This document shows, one piece after another, positions 42,302 to 51,841 of a stretch of 64,000 nt of DNA (positions are counted from its first letter, which is position 1; the number at the start of each line of letters is the position of its first letter). The position numbers and the translations under genes were made by a program. The notes under the pieces are model-generated. The model saw only the letters and a program-made list of their open reading frames with translations, did no database searches and was not told the origin of the DNA. Source of the DNA: CAYLYU01 sp964501925 (GTDB lineage Bacteria; Pseudomonadota; Zetaproteobacteria; Mariprofundales; Mariprofundaceae); assembly GCA_964501925.1 (NCBI GenBank), contig CAZCTM010000007.1, forward strand, positions 6,297 through 70,296, read 5' to 3'.

Positions 42302-45109
42302 TTAAACCATAACGTCGGCCGTGACCTCTTCGGAGAGGGCGGCATCCACCAGGGCACGCTGTTGTTCCAGGTGGCGTTTCAGCGAACCCACGGAAGGCGC
42401 GGCGGAGCGGGCACGGGCAAAGCAGTAGATCCTCTGCTCGGGCTGCAGGCAGCGCCGGATATAACCGTTGATCTGGAACCAGGCGCCCTGGTTGACCGGT
42501 TCCTCCTGCACCCAGAGGACCTGCCTGGCCCCGTGATACAGTCCGGTCTGGGTCTTCAGCAGATCCGCGGGAAACGGATACAGCCGTTCGAGCCTCACGA
42601 TGCCGATATCGTCGATGCCGCGCTTTCGGCGCTCAGCCAGCAGATCATAATAGACCTTGCCCGAACACAGGATGAGACGCCTGCAACGGCCAGGCTCGAT
42701 ATCATCCATCTCGGGCAGCACCGGCTGAAAGGCGCCGTCTGTCAGGTCGACCAGGGATGAAAAGGAAAGCTTCTGCCGAAGCAGGCTTTTCGGGCCCATC
42801 ATGATCAGCGGCTTGCGCATCCTGATCAGCAACTGGCGCCGCAACAGATGAAAGAGCTGGGCCGGGGTGGTGGGATAGACCACCTGCATGTTGTCCTCGG
42901 CGCACAGTTGCAGATAGCGCTCCAGCCTCGCCGAGGAGTGCTCCGGTCCCTGCCCCTCGTAGCCGTGCGGCAGCCACAGGACCAGGCCACTCATGCGCGA
43001 CCATTTGGATTCCGAGGAGGAAATGAACTGGTCGATGACCACCTGCCCGTTGTTGGCGAAGTCGCCATACTGCGCCTCCCAGATCACCAGGGCGCGTGGC
43101 TCGGCCACGGAATAGCCATATTCAAAGGCCATCACGGCCAGCTCCGAAAGCATGCTGTCCACCACCACGAAATGAGCGATGTCTCCCCGCTCGGCCTGAC
43201 GCAGTGGGACAAACTTTTTCCCGGTCTTCTGGTCGTAGACCACGGCGTGGCGATGGAAGAAGGTCCCCCGGCCGGTGTCCTGCCCGGAAATGCGCACCCA
43301 GTGTCCCTCATCCAGAAGGGTGGCATAGGCCATGATTTCGGCACAACCCCAGTCGATGGGCAGTCTGCCATCGATCATCTCCAGACGAGCATCATAGATC
43401 CGCTTGACCTTGTCGTGCAAAACAAAGCCTTCCGGAACGGAGTGCGCGACCCGGACCAGCTTTTTCAGTCTCTCCGCATTCACCCGCGTATCCGGCTCCG
43501 GTGCGTCATGCTTGAGGTAGCCCTTCCAGCGTCCCTGAAGGCTGTCCAGGGGTGTATGCGCGGGCCGCTCCCTGGCACGGCGCACCTTTTCAAGACAGGA
43601 CTTGTAATCCTTCACCATCTGATCGGCCTCGTCATCCGTGAGGATACCTTCGGCCACAAGGCGTTTGCGATACAACTGCTGTACGGTGGGGAGCTCGGCA
43701 ATCTTCCGGTACATCACAGGCTGGGTCACCGAGGGTTCGTCGGTCTCGTTATGACCGTGGCGACGGTAACAAACGAGGTCAATGACCACATCCTGCTTGA
43801 AATGATGGCGGAACTCCACCGCCACAATGGCCGCCAGTGCCACCGCTTCGGGATCATCCCCGTTCACGTGCAGGATGGGTGCCTGCACGATCTTTGCAAC
43901 ATCGGTACTGTAGAGCGTGGAACGTGCGTCATAGGGATTGGTTGTAAACCCGATCTGGTTATTGACCACGATATGGATGGTCCCCCCTGTCTTGAAGCCG
44001 CTCAGCTTGGAGAGGTTGATGGACTCAGCCACCACACCCTGGCCCGCGAAGGCCGCATCGCCATGCACGAGCACGCTCATCACCTGCCGGCGCGTGACGT
44101 CATTACGACGACGCTGACGGGCGCGCACGGAGCCCTCCACCACGGGTGTGATGATCTCCAGGTGGGAAGGATTAAAGGCCAGAGAGAGATGGACAATGCC
44201 TCCGGCGGTGCGGATATCGGATGAAAAGCCCAGATGGTACTTGACGTCCCCCGAACCCAGTTCGGAATCCTCGAACATGTGACCCTCGAACTCGGCAAAG
44301 ATGTCCGACAGGGATTTGCGCAGGACGTTCACCAGCACATTCAGGCGTCCCCGGTGGGCCATGCCCAGATTGATTTCCTTGGTCCCGATCTCACCGGACT
44401 TCTGGATGATCGCATCCAGCATGATGATCAGGCTTTCACCCCCTTCAAGGGAGAACCGCTTCTGTCCGACGTAACGGGTATGCAGGAAGCGCTCGAACTC
44501 CTCGGACCGCATCAGCCTCTGGAACATGTAGCGGCGCGTGTCCTTGCTGAACTTCGGCGTGGAGCGGCTGCTCTCCAGACGGGCCTGGATCCAGTGTTTC
44601 TGCGCCGAATCGGTGATGTGCATGAATTCCGGACCGATGTGACCGCAATAGGTCTTCTGCAGGATATGGATGATCTCGCGCAGCGGCAGTCGGGGCGGTG
44701 CGACCAGATCCCATGTCGGGAATTCTCGATCCAGGTCGGCCTCACTCAGGCCGTAGTAATTCAGGTCAAGTTCGGGACTGTGCTTGGGTGGCGTCAGCCT
44801 GAGAGGATCGAGATCGGCATGCATGTGCCCGTGCACGCGGTAGGCGTGGATGAGATAAAGTGTTCGCGAGGGATACTCCACCCCTTCGGCGGCAAAGCCC
44901 TGCTCAACCGGCTCGGCTCGCCGCTGAACCACGGCAACGGGCTGACGCATCCTGCGCAGGACCTCCCGGTGGGAGACATCCGTTCCCCCACCCTTAAGAG
45001 CGGCGAAACGGCTGGCCCAGGCCTCCGGCACGGAAGACGGGTCACGCAGGTAATCCTCGAAGATGGCCTCTATGTAGGCGCTGTTGGCGCCAAAAAGGTC
45101 GGCATCCAT
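42302..45109 (-). CDS. sucA: 2-oxoglutarate dehydrogenase E1
   Basis: Thiamine-diphosphate decarboxylase component of the TCA complex. 935 residues from the ATG at 45109 (MDADLFGANSAYIEAIFEDYL), matching the usual about 930; AGGGAA lies 9 bp upstream, whereas the longer frame starts with a TTG at 45190. Conserved TPP and substrate segments include GMAHRGRLNVL, GDAAFAGQGVVAE, VVNNQIGFTT, RRHGHNETDEP and LPHGYEGQGPEHSSARLER. First gene of sucAB. Together with icd it indicates a full oxidative TCA branch. Confidence 0.97.
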   Translation of the reverse strand: MDADLFGANSAYIEAIFEDYLRDPSSVPEAWASRFAALKGGGTDVSHREVLRRMRQPVAVVQRRAEPVEQGFAAEGVEYPSRTLYLIHAYRVHGHMHADLDPLRLTPPKHSPELDLNYYGLSEADLDREFPTWDLVAPPRLPLREIIHILQKTYCGHIGPEFMHITDSAQKHWIQARLESSRSTPKFSKDTRRYMFQRLMRSEEFERFLHTRYVGQKRFSLEGGESLIIMLDAIIQKSGEIGTKEINLGMAHRGRLNVLVNVLRKSLSDIFAEFEGHMFEDSELGSGDVKYHLGFSSDIRTAGGIVHLSLAFNPSHLEIITPVVEGSVRARQRRRNDVTRRQVMSVLVHGDAAFAGQGVVAESINLSKLSGFKTGGTIHIVVNNQIGFTTNPYDARSTLYSTDVAKIVQAPILHVNGDDPEAVALAAIVAVEFRHHFKQDVVIDLVCYRRHGHNETDEPSVTQPVMYRKIAELPTVQQLYRKRLVAEGILTDDEADQMVKDYKSCLEKVRRARERPAHTPLDSLQGRWKGYLKHDAPEPDTRVNAERLKKLVRVAHSVPEGFVLHDKVKRIYDARLEMIDGRLPIDWGCAEIMAYATLLDEGHWVRISGQDTGRGTFFHRHAVVYDQKTGKKFVPLRQAERGDIAHFVVVDSMLSELAVMAFEYGYSVAEPRALVIWEAQYGDFANNGQVVIDQFISSSESKWSRMSGLVLWLPHGYEGQGPEHSSARLERYLQLCAEDNMQVVYPTTPAQLFHLLRRQLLIRMRKPLIMMGPKSLLRQKLSFSSLVDLTDGAFQPVLPEMDDIEPGRCRRLILCSGKVYYDLLAERRKRGIDDIGIVRLERLYPFPADLLKTQTGLYHGARQVLWVQEEPVNQGAWFQINGYIRRCLQPEQRIYCFARARSAAPSVGSLKRHLEQQRALVDAALSEEVTADVMV

Positions 45110-45508
45110 CTCGAAACGTTCCCTGATGGAACCGGGGCGCCGAAGGGGGGTCACATTTTTTACCTTTTCCACGACCGCTTTATAGCCCAATTCCGGTCAC
45201 AAAGCGAGTTTGTCCCACCCTGGAGCCCTGGAACCATAAGGGGGCAAGGCTGACCCGGTAGGATCACGGATGGCGGCTGTTCAAAATTCGCCGATTTACC
45301 GTCATAGTTAGGCGACCCTTGCACTGGGCATGATCGAGATGATCATGTCAAATCCCCGGAGGCTGACAAGACAGAGGACGGATGCCGGTCTTAGTTTTTC
45401 CTGTCCATTGTTGGACGCCCACTCAATGCCAAAGACAGGTTCTGGCATGGTAACAACCAGCGCTGATTTGTCCCGGATCAGCCAGACCCAGTGGTTTCAG
45501 TTGTCTGC
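45110..45508. promoter_or_regulatory. 400-bp divergent intergenic region, with an inverted repeat at 45329-45347
   Basis: No gene is seen between sucA and the divergent SGNH-like gene. Arms CATGATC and GATCATG around GAGAT (45329-45347) form a 7-bp dyad that could be an operator. No consensus promoter pair was convincing on either strand. Confidence 0.35.
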
Positions 45509-46867
45509 ATGAAATCATCCCCTTACATCACACGATATTTCATCTTCCTGCTGACCTTTTTCCTGCTGATCGCGGTGGTGAACTCTACGGTGGATCCCTT
45601 CGGGTTCTTTAACCTGATCCGGATCAATGGTTTCAACTCGCCCAAGACGGAGATCAGGAAAAAGGACAAGCTGCTCAAGGCCGTGCTGGTCAGCAGGATC
45701 AGGCCGGAGGCGGTGGTCCTCGGCAGTTCCAGGGTTGCGGCGGGTCTGAATCCCGACCACCCCGCGCTTCGTGATTATTTCCCAAGATACAATCTGGCCA
45801 TTGATGGACCGGACATCTACATCATACGACGCTATCTCCAGCATGCCCTGGCAAACAGCGTATTGAAGGAGGTGGTCATCGGCCTGGATTTCTTCGCCTT
45901 CAACGTCAGGGGGAAGGGCTATGGCACAGCCCCCGTGATCGACCAAAGCCTGAGCGTGTATCCTGATGGAACCCGCAACCTGGGGTTTACCAAGACGGTG
46001 GTGACCACGACCCTCTTCTCCCTGAGTGCCGTATCCTCGGCATGGCACACCCTGCGTGACGCACCAGGATTCACCGGAGCTACGACCGAACCCGCAACCG
46101 GTGCCAAGGAATTCTATTTTAACGGTCAGCGCATTGATCTCGCCCATGAGACCGAGGATCGTAAAATCATCGCCGTCCTGCAGTCCCTCGGCCGGAACAT
46201 TCTCATCAGCAAACGCTTTGCGCAGATCGAACGAATCCTCCTGAAACGCTACCTCGCGGGCAGCCAAGGAGAATATTTCCTTGAGCAGGGAGGGCGCTCA
46301 AGTCTGGACGAATTGCGCAGGATCATCCGCATGTGCAGGAATCACGGTGTCGATCTCCGACTTTTCGTTTCACCCGTACATGCCAGACTTCTGGAGGTTA
46401 TCAGGAATACCGGACTCTGGCCCGTCTATGAGCAATGGAAAAGGGAACTGGTCCGGGTTGCCAGCGGTGACCCGGACAGGGGGGAACCGCCGGTGCCGAT
46501 CTGGGACTTCAGCGGCTACAACACCGTCACGACCGAGGACGTGCCTGCCGGCAGGCCCCTGATGAAGTATTATTACGATTCATCCCACTACCGGCAGGGG
46601 GTCGGAGACATGATCCTCGACCGGATTTTTGGTCGCGAGAAGGAGAAATCCCGTCTGCCCGCGGACTTCGGCCGCCCCCTCACGGCGGACAGTGTTGAAA
46701 GGGTCCTGGAAACGATCCGGATGGAGCAGGAGAACTATCGGAAAACCCATTTGAAGGATGTGAGGGAAATCGAATGGCTGGCCAGATCCGCAAATATTGA
46801 CCGGAAGCGTTTCCGGCTCGTGGGTGGATCAAGACCAGTTGGCGGCAGGATGATCGGCCGGATGTAA
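45509..46867 (+). CDS. membrane-anchored SGNH-like (DltD/AlgX-like) protein
   Basis: 452 residues: an N-terminal membrane anchor (ITRYFIFLLTFFLLIAVVNSTVD), then a periplasmic domain with the block PEAVVLGSSRVAAGLNP, whose Ser lies in the GSS position of SGNH hydrolases, and a late YYYDSSHYRQGVGDMIL holding the Asp-x2-His pair. Such proteins de- or O-acylate exported polysaccharides. The ATG at 45509 is preferred to the GTG at 45491 because it precedes the anchor directly. Flanked by sulfotransferase genes; probably modifies the same polymer. Converges with the next gene. Confidence 0.72.
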   Translation: MKSSPYITRYFIFLLTFFLLIAVVNSTVDPFGFFNLIRINGFNSPKTEIRKKDKLLKAVLVSRIRPEAVVLGSSRVAAGLNPDHPALRDYFPRYNLAIDGPDIYIIRRYLQHALANSVLKEVVIGLDFFAFNVRGKGYGTAPVIDQSLSVYPDGTRNLGFTKTVVTTTLFSLSAVSSAWHTLRDAPGFTGATTEPATGAKEFYFNGQRIDLAHETEDRKIIAVLQSLGRNILISKRFAQIERILLKRYLAGSQGEYFLEQGGRSSLDELRRIIRMCRNHGVDLRLFVSPVHARLLEVIRNTGLWPVYEQWKRELVRVASGDPDRGEPPVPIWDFSGYNTVTTEDVPAGRPLMKYYYDSSHYRQGVGDMILDRIFGREKEKSRLPADFGRPLTADSVERVLETIRMEQENYRKTHLKDVREIEWLARSANIDRKRFRLVGGSRPVGGRMIGRM

Positions 46868-46890
46868 ACGCCGGCTCAATCGATGGCCAT

Positions 46891-47613
46891 CTAACCTCTG
46901 TCGGCAAGCATGGAAAAGTGCTCGAAAAGAGAGGTGGCCGATTCAAGAATCTCGTCATCCACATCCATCGCCATGCTCGCCTTCAGACTCTCCTTTTCCT
47001 TGTCCGGCCTGGCAACCTGGTTCGGATTGATATTTCCTTTTCCCAGGTTTTTATATCCCATGTCAATTCGCCGGAAGACTGCCGACACAGCCTCCTCGGT
47101 ATGCCGGAACGGGACAAACGTAGTGCCGAACCTGTCGTTGACCCGCCCGATTACGGCCCCGAAATCCGAGATGACATCCTCAAACCGGGCGACAACAAAA
47201 CCCTCCCGCAGGGGATAAATGTCGTTGTAGTAATGGATGTACCATTGAAACGCGGTCCTTGGAGGGACCACCTGCTCACGGATCACCAGCGAGCGAACAG
47301 CATCCACGGGATTTCTGATCAGGACGAGCGTGGGCACGCCCAGGGCCACGCTGCGCATGACCTGGGCGGAGGCGTGGACATGAAAACAGATGTCCGCCCG
47401 CGGATTCGCTGCCTGGAAGGCAAAGGCGGCAAAGGTGTTTGCCGATCTAGGATAACCCTCGATCACAAGGTCCTTGTCCTTGTGCACCATCAGATCCCGC
47501 ATATACCTGTTGCGCCGGAAAACTGTAAAAAAAAGCCAGGGCCGCCTGGAGCAATAGGCCTGAAATCTGAGACGCAACAAATGCACCATGCTTTCCTTCA
47601 TGTCAGCCGACAC
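46891..47613 (-). CDS. P-loop sulfotransferase 1
   Basis: 240 residues with the 5'-phosphosulfate loop EGYPRSANTF and the 3'-phosphate site LIRNPVDAVRSLVI, the two PAPS-binding elements, and a GKGNINP region near the end. Predicted to transfer sulfate from PAPS to a glycan or other hydroxyl acceptor. Follows the methyltransferase-GNAT gene on the same strand with a 48-bp gap, and converges with the SGNH-like gene. Confidence 0.82.
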   Translation of the reverse strand: MSADMKESMVHLLRLRFQAYCSRRPWLFFTVFRRNRYMRDLMVHKDKDLVIEGYPRSANTFAAFAFQAANPRADICFHVHASAQVMRSVALGVPTLVLIRNPVDAVRSLVIREQVVPPRTAFQWYIHYYNDIYPLREGFVVARFEDVISDFGAVIGRVNDRFGTTFVPFRHTEEAVSAVFRRIDMGYKNLGKGNINPNQVARPDKEKESLKASMAMDVDDEILESATSLFEHFSMLADRG

Positions 47614-47661
47614 CCCGTCTGCCCGGCAAAATTGTCTTCCGGCAACGCATCATGTCACCGA

Positions 47662-49452
47662 TCATCGGAAATCAGTATCACCGGACATCAGCCACCATCT
47701 GTCCCGGATCCGATTCACATCAGGGCCATCAATCCACACGTTGGTAGGAATGAAGACATCCAGGGGCTTGATCTCACCGCCGGTCCTGGAAAACCGGCCG
47801 GCATGATGATGGGTAATCCAGCAGTAAAGACCCTTTGCCCCCCTGCGCCGCACAAAACGCCGGGCCTCGTCAATCAGGACAGGAATTTCGTGCAGGGGGG
47901 CCACAAGGTCCAGCAGCTCGCAGATTTCCCCGTCGCCGTTCAGGATCACAATTCCCCTGGCCCTGCCACGGAAACGGTCCTGTATCAGCAGAACATCATA
48001 CCGTTTCACGGGATGATCCAGATAGCGGTGCCGGAGGTAGTCCCAGTCCCGGACAACCACCAGACCCTCCTTCAGGTCCCTGTGCATTTGCGACCACAGT
48101 TCCTCCACAAGGTGTTCATCCCGATTCCGATCCAGGGGGCGCACTCGGGTTCCCAGTCTTGATGTCTTTTTTTCAGCCGGCATCCAGTGGACCTCGACGA
48201 TCTGGTCCACCTGCCTGTAGAGGCCCAGCTTCTCCGCCAGGGTCATCACCCTGCGGTTGGGAAACCCAAACCCCCTGCCGCAATAGCGTGATCCGAAAAC
48301 CTCGATGAAACTGGAAGCAACCAGGAAAAAGGTCCCCCGGCGGGTGAAAGTGCCGCGCTCGGAGGTATCCACCATCACGTCACTGATTTGCCAGAAAGGC
48401 ATGATCTCACCAAAAAAGGAAACCCGCCGGGTGATGCCGCCATAGTGGGCGACAATCCTGTCACCGCGTCTGGCCACCACCGATTTCCCCCGTCCATCCC
48501 CGTATTTCCAGTGCCACAATGCCGGATCCGGACCTTCGTTGAAGACGGTCCTGAACAGCTCCAGCAAGGATGTCTGATCCTTATCCGCGGGAATGCCGGG
48601 CCGCCATCTTGGCTGCCTGGACTTTCCGAAGCGGAGCAGAACGTAGATACGATCCTGTCTGGCCATGGTCTCCCGTTCATGCCGTATGGACCGGACCAGA
48701 TCTCCCAACCGCCGAGGAGGCACGTCCAGCTCCTCGGCCAGCTGCGTGTGCTGTTCCTCCACAAGCCGCGCAAGGACATCCAGGAAGGGAATGACCATGG
48801 GGGAAAGATCCCTTTTTTCAAGCAATTCAAATCCACAGCGCCTGGCCAGGGCAAGCATGTGTTCGAGGATGCACTCCCGGCTTCCATCCTCCTGATGCAG
48901 GGGGAAATCATCGCAGATCACAACCTCTCCCTGCCCGGACAGCATATCATACGCCTTGTCGAACAAGACGAGGGGGTTGATCGTGCCAGCCGTTTCCTGC
49001 ATCACGATGGCATCGATATCACCCCTGCCGATCTTCAGGTCTTCAAAGGGTGAATGAATCAAGGTGCAGGCCCGCTTCAGGCGCGTTCTGACCTGATCAA
49101 TAAGGTACCGGTCCGGGCTGGCAAACGTGACATCGTGCCCGGCCGACATGAGGGCGCTGATCCCGGCACCCGGATCCTTTGCAAGGAAAAGCACCCGGCG
49201 ATTGCCCGGAGAGACGCCGCTTAACAACTCATCCAGAGTGCGCCGCCGTGCCTCGGCGAGGTCAACACAATCCCCAGAGGAGAGTCCGCGAGAGAGGAGA
49301 TCCGCGCACCCCGCCTTCGAAATTATCACATGGGCCAGAATATTTGAGGGAAATTCGAGCTGTCTGGCATCTTTGTTGTCGTTACTGCTAACCGTTTCTT
49401 TCAACCTAACCTGCTTTACGCACCTGCTTCCGAAAGATAGGTTTTTCAACAT
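47662..49452 (-). CDS. two-domain protein: SAM methyltransferase-like N-terminus, GNAT acyltransferase C-terminus
   Basis: 596 residues without a signal peptide. Residues about 60-260 look like a class I methyltransferase with a degraded SAM loop (RRVLFLAKDPGAGISALMSAGHDVTFASPD; IDAIVMQETAGTINPLVLFDKAYDMLSGQGEVVICDDF). Residues about 300-560 resemble a large GNAT module (LFRTVFNEGPDPALWHWKYGDGRGKSVVARRGDRIVAHYGG; RYCGRGFGFPNRRVM). Both active sites would need testing. Placed between two sulfotransferases, it may methylate and/or acylate the glycan or a glycan precursor. Its ATG lies 2 bp from the divergent gene start. Confidence 0.65.
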   Translation of the reverse strand: MLKNLSFGSRCVKQVRLKETVSSNDNKDARQLEFPSNILAHVIISKAGCADLLSRGLSSGDCVDLAEARRRTLDELLSGVSPGNRRVLFLAKDPGAGISALMSAGHDVTFASPDRYLIDQVRTRLKRACTLIHSPFEDLKIGRGDIDAIVMQETAGTINPLVLFDKAYDMLSGQGEVVICDDFPLHQEDGSRECILEHMLALARRCGFELLEKRDLSPMVIPFLDVLARLVEEQHTQLAEELDVPPRRLGDLVRSIRHERETMARQDRIYVLLRFGKSRQPRWRPGIPADKDQTSLLELFRTVFNEGPDPALWHWKYGDGRGKSVVARRGDRIVAHYGGITRRVSFFGEIMPFWQISDVMVDTSERGTFTRRGTFFLVASSFIEVFGSRYCGRGFGFPNRRVMTLAEKLGLYRQVDQIVEVHWMPAEKKTSRLGTRVRPLDRNRDEHLVEELWSQMHRDLKEGLVVVRDWDYLRHRYLDHPVKRYDVLLIQDRFRGRARGIVILNGDGEICELLDLVAPLHEIPVLIDEARRFVRRRGAKGLYCWITHHHAGRFSRTGGEIKPLDVFIPTNVWIDGPDVNRIRDRWWLMSGDTDFR

Positions 49453-49454
49453 TC

Positions 49455-50642
49455 ATGAGAGTCAAACTCCTTCATATTCAAGCCAAAAGACGCCCGGATC
49501 CGTTCAGTATTTCCTCTCCATCCGATTTTGTTTGCGCTGAAGAAGAGAGCGTCGATGCACATATCGTGATCAGAAACCCCGATATCAGCCTTTATTGCCT
49601 CGACCATAAAAATCAAACCGCCATGTTTGTGGAAACACCCACAGGTACGGACCTGTCTCAGGCACCATTCTACTATCAGGCCCAGTATGAGAACGCGACC
49701 CGGCTGATCGTGGTCCCATTCGGGACATTCCATCAGCTTGCCAGCAGCCTTCACCTTGACCCCCAGCGTCTTAGCCTAATCTATTCAACTTCTCGCAGCG
49801 GTTCAACGCTGCTCTGCTCGGCCTTCAATCAGGTGGAAGGGGTCGCAACCTTCTCCGAACCGGATGTTTTCAGCCAGCTGGTGGAATTGCGTGCCTGGGA
49901 CGGAAGCAGGGATGCCGAGATTGGTTCTCTGTTGCGAAGCTGCACCAGGATCCTGTGTGGAGCATCAAACCATGTCACCCACCCCCGGGCATGTGCCATC
50001 AAGTTTCGAGGTTTCGGGGTCGAGGCGGCTGACCTGATGTACGAAATCTTTCCGGATGCCAGGATTATCTTTCTCTACCGTGACGCCATCAGCTGGCTGC
50101 AATCCGTCGCCAGGGCGTTCATGCGAGAGGATCACGAATCAGAAGAATACCTGGCCAGCCTGCAACGGCAGCTGAGTCTTCACATCTCTAAGGTGGCGCA
50201 TTATTCAGCCGGCGGGGAAGAGAGGCCGTCCATCATCAAACTGGCCATGCTGGCATGGTTGTCAACCCTGGAAAGATATCTCGAGCTTCATGAGCAGGGC
50301 GCGCCCGTGATTGCCGCGCGCTTTAAGGACCTGATTTCTTCACCAGAGGAAATCTTGGGGGCCATTTTCCGTTTCTGTCATATCGACGTTAACGACCTCT
50401 CAGATGTCACCAGGGTGCTGGAACGCGATTCGCAGGCCGGTACCGACATCTCGCGGAAGGCTCTCCGGCAACGTGAGATCAGGCTTCCGAAGAACTATCT
50501 TGCAGAGGTTCACAACGTGCTTAAGGAGCAGGCGACCATCCGGAGGCCGGATTTTGTTCTGCCGGGAACGCTGAAAGTCAGCCCGGTACAGCGGCATGAA
50601 ATCGGAGAGCAGGACCCGAATCAGGCCAAACGCCATTCATGA
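49455..50642 (+). CDS. P-loop sulfotransferase 2
   Basis: 395 residues. A roughly 100-residue N-terminal extension of unknown role precedes the 5'-phosphosulfate loop STSRSGSTLL (111-120); the 3'-phosphate site follows as RIIFLYRDAISWLQSVARAF. The rest has helical sulfotransferase-like content. Its ATG is 2 bp from the divergent methyltransferase-GNAT start, and its 3' end overlaps the convergent wzt end by 22 bp. Confidence 0.8.
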   Translation: MRVKLLHIQAKRRPDPFSISSPSDFVCAEEESVDAHIVIRNPDISLYCLDHKNQTAMFVETPTGTDLSQAPFYYQAQYENATRLIVVPFGTFHQLASSLHLDPQRLSLIYSTSRSGSTLLCSAFNQVEGVATFSEPDVFSQLVELRAWDGSRDAEIGSLLRSCTRILCGASNHVTHPRACAIKFRGFGVEAADLMYEIFPDARIIFLYRDAISWLQSVARAFMREDHESEEYLASLQRQLSLHISKVAHYSAGGEERPSIIKLAMLAWLSTLERYLELHEQGAPVIAARFKDLISSPEEILGAIFRFCHIDVNDLSDVTRVLERDSQAGTDISRKALRQREIRLPKNYLAEVHNVLKEQATIRRPDFVLPGTLKVSPVQRHEIGEQDPNQAKRHS

Positions 50643-51841
50643 TTCAGTCTGACGATGCCCTGCTCCAGACCTTCCTGTACCACCTTCAGCTCCGCCACAC
50701 CAATGGCCTTGTCATAAAGCTTGATGCCGTTCTCATATAATAGATACACATCCAGCCCGTAGTTTCCCTTGAGCAGCGGGATCTTTGGAAAGCAGATCTC
50801 GACCACTCCTTTCCCATCCCTGTCACGTTTCAGAACGAGGCCATCGGACTTGCTCGAGGCACTGCTGACATATCTTCTGCCGGCCCCGCTAATGGCCACC
50901 GCCACACATGGAGGGGGGAGATCGGGATCAGAGGCAAACATAACCCTGACGCAAAGATCATTCTCCCCGGACTTGATGGAAAGCCTGAAGCCTTCCACAC
51001 CATCAACGCTGGCCTTCACACCGGTGATCCGTGTCAGCCTGATGGCCGGGGGCAGATCCTCATCGTGGCGCGGGGATGAGTTTCCCTGTTCCCTGGCGGA
51101 AACGCCCTGTTCGAGAAAGTCGTTGTATGCCGCCACGACCTCCGAAGGATCACCGTCCATCTGTGCCTGACCTCGATCCAGCCAGATGGCCCGATCACAG
51201 AAGGCCTCCACCTGATAGAGGGAATGCGAACAAAAAAGGATGGTTTTTCCGGCCTTTTTGAACGACATGATACGGTCAAACGACTTGCGGGCGAACGCCG
51301 CATCCCCGACGGACAGGGCCTCATCAATCACCAGGATATCGGGGTCGATATGGGCCGCCACCGAAAATGCCAGGCGAACGTACATGCCGCTGGAATAGGT
51401 CTTAACCGGCTGGTCAATAAATTCGCCAATATCCGCGAAAGCAACAATTTCATCATACCTCTGGTCGATCTCTTCCCTGCTCAACCCCAGGATGGCGGCG
51501 TTCATGTACACATTTTCCCTGCCGGTGAACTCGGGCTTGAATCCGGCGCCCAGTTCCAGGAGGGCGGCAACGCGCCCATGAACCGAGACACTTCCCTGGC
51601 TGGGCATGAGCGTACCGCAGATCAACTGAAGCAGGGTGGACTTGCCTGCACCATTCCGGCCAATGATGCCCACCACTTCACCCCATTCCACAGTAAAGGA
51701 GACATCTCTCAGGGCCGCAAACTCCCGATAGAATTGCCTCTTCCCACGCCAGAGTGTCTGCTTCAGACGGTGATGGGGCTTGTCATAGATTTGGTAGAAC
51801 TTGCTCAGCCTGCTTACACGGATGGCCGGATCAGAGGACAT
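50621..51841 (-). CDS. wzt: polysaccharide ABC exporter, ATP-binding subunit (Wzt)
   Basis: 406 residues: an ABC ATPase domain (Walker A IGRNGAGKST, signature YSSGM, Walker B DILVIDEALSVGD) and a C-terminal extension of about 150 residues with beta-rich Wzt-C character (WzT carbohydrate-binding domain). Drives export of O-antigen or capsule across the inner membrane and recognises the terminal sugar or modification through its C-terminal part. Start at 51841 overlaps the wzm stop by 11 bp; longer frame to 51922 is not used. Confidence 0.92.
   Translation of the reverse strand: MSSDPAIRVSRLSKFYQIYDKPHHRLKQTLWRGKRQFYREFAALRDVSFTVEWGEVVGIIGRNGAGKSTLLQLICGTLMPSQGSVSVHGRVAALLELGAGFKPEFTGRENVYMNAAILGLSREEIDQRYDEIVAFADIGEFIDQPVKTYSSGMYVRLAFSVAAHIDPDILVIDEALSVGDAAFARKSFDRIMSFKKAGKTILFCSHSLYQVEAFCDRAIWLDRGQAQMDGDPSEVVAAYNDFLEQGVSAREQGNSSPRHDEDLPPAIRLTRITGVKASVDGVEGFRLSIKSGENDLCVRVMFASDPDLPPPCVAVAISGAGRRYVSSASSKSDGLVLKRDRDGKGVVEICFPKIPLLKGNYGLDVYLLYENGIKLYDKAIGVAELKVVQEGLEQGIVRLNHEWRLA

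Noticed and set aside
42848..44224. 458-residue frame antisense to sucA
   Set aside because: It lies wholly inside a confident sucA, has no recognisable motif, and follows the codon shadow pattern of the GC-rich opposite strand.
46918..48162. 414-residue frame antisense to sulfotransferase 1 and the GNAT gene
   Set aside because: Opposite-strand shadow; the minus-strand genes have clear PAPS and GNAT motifs.
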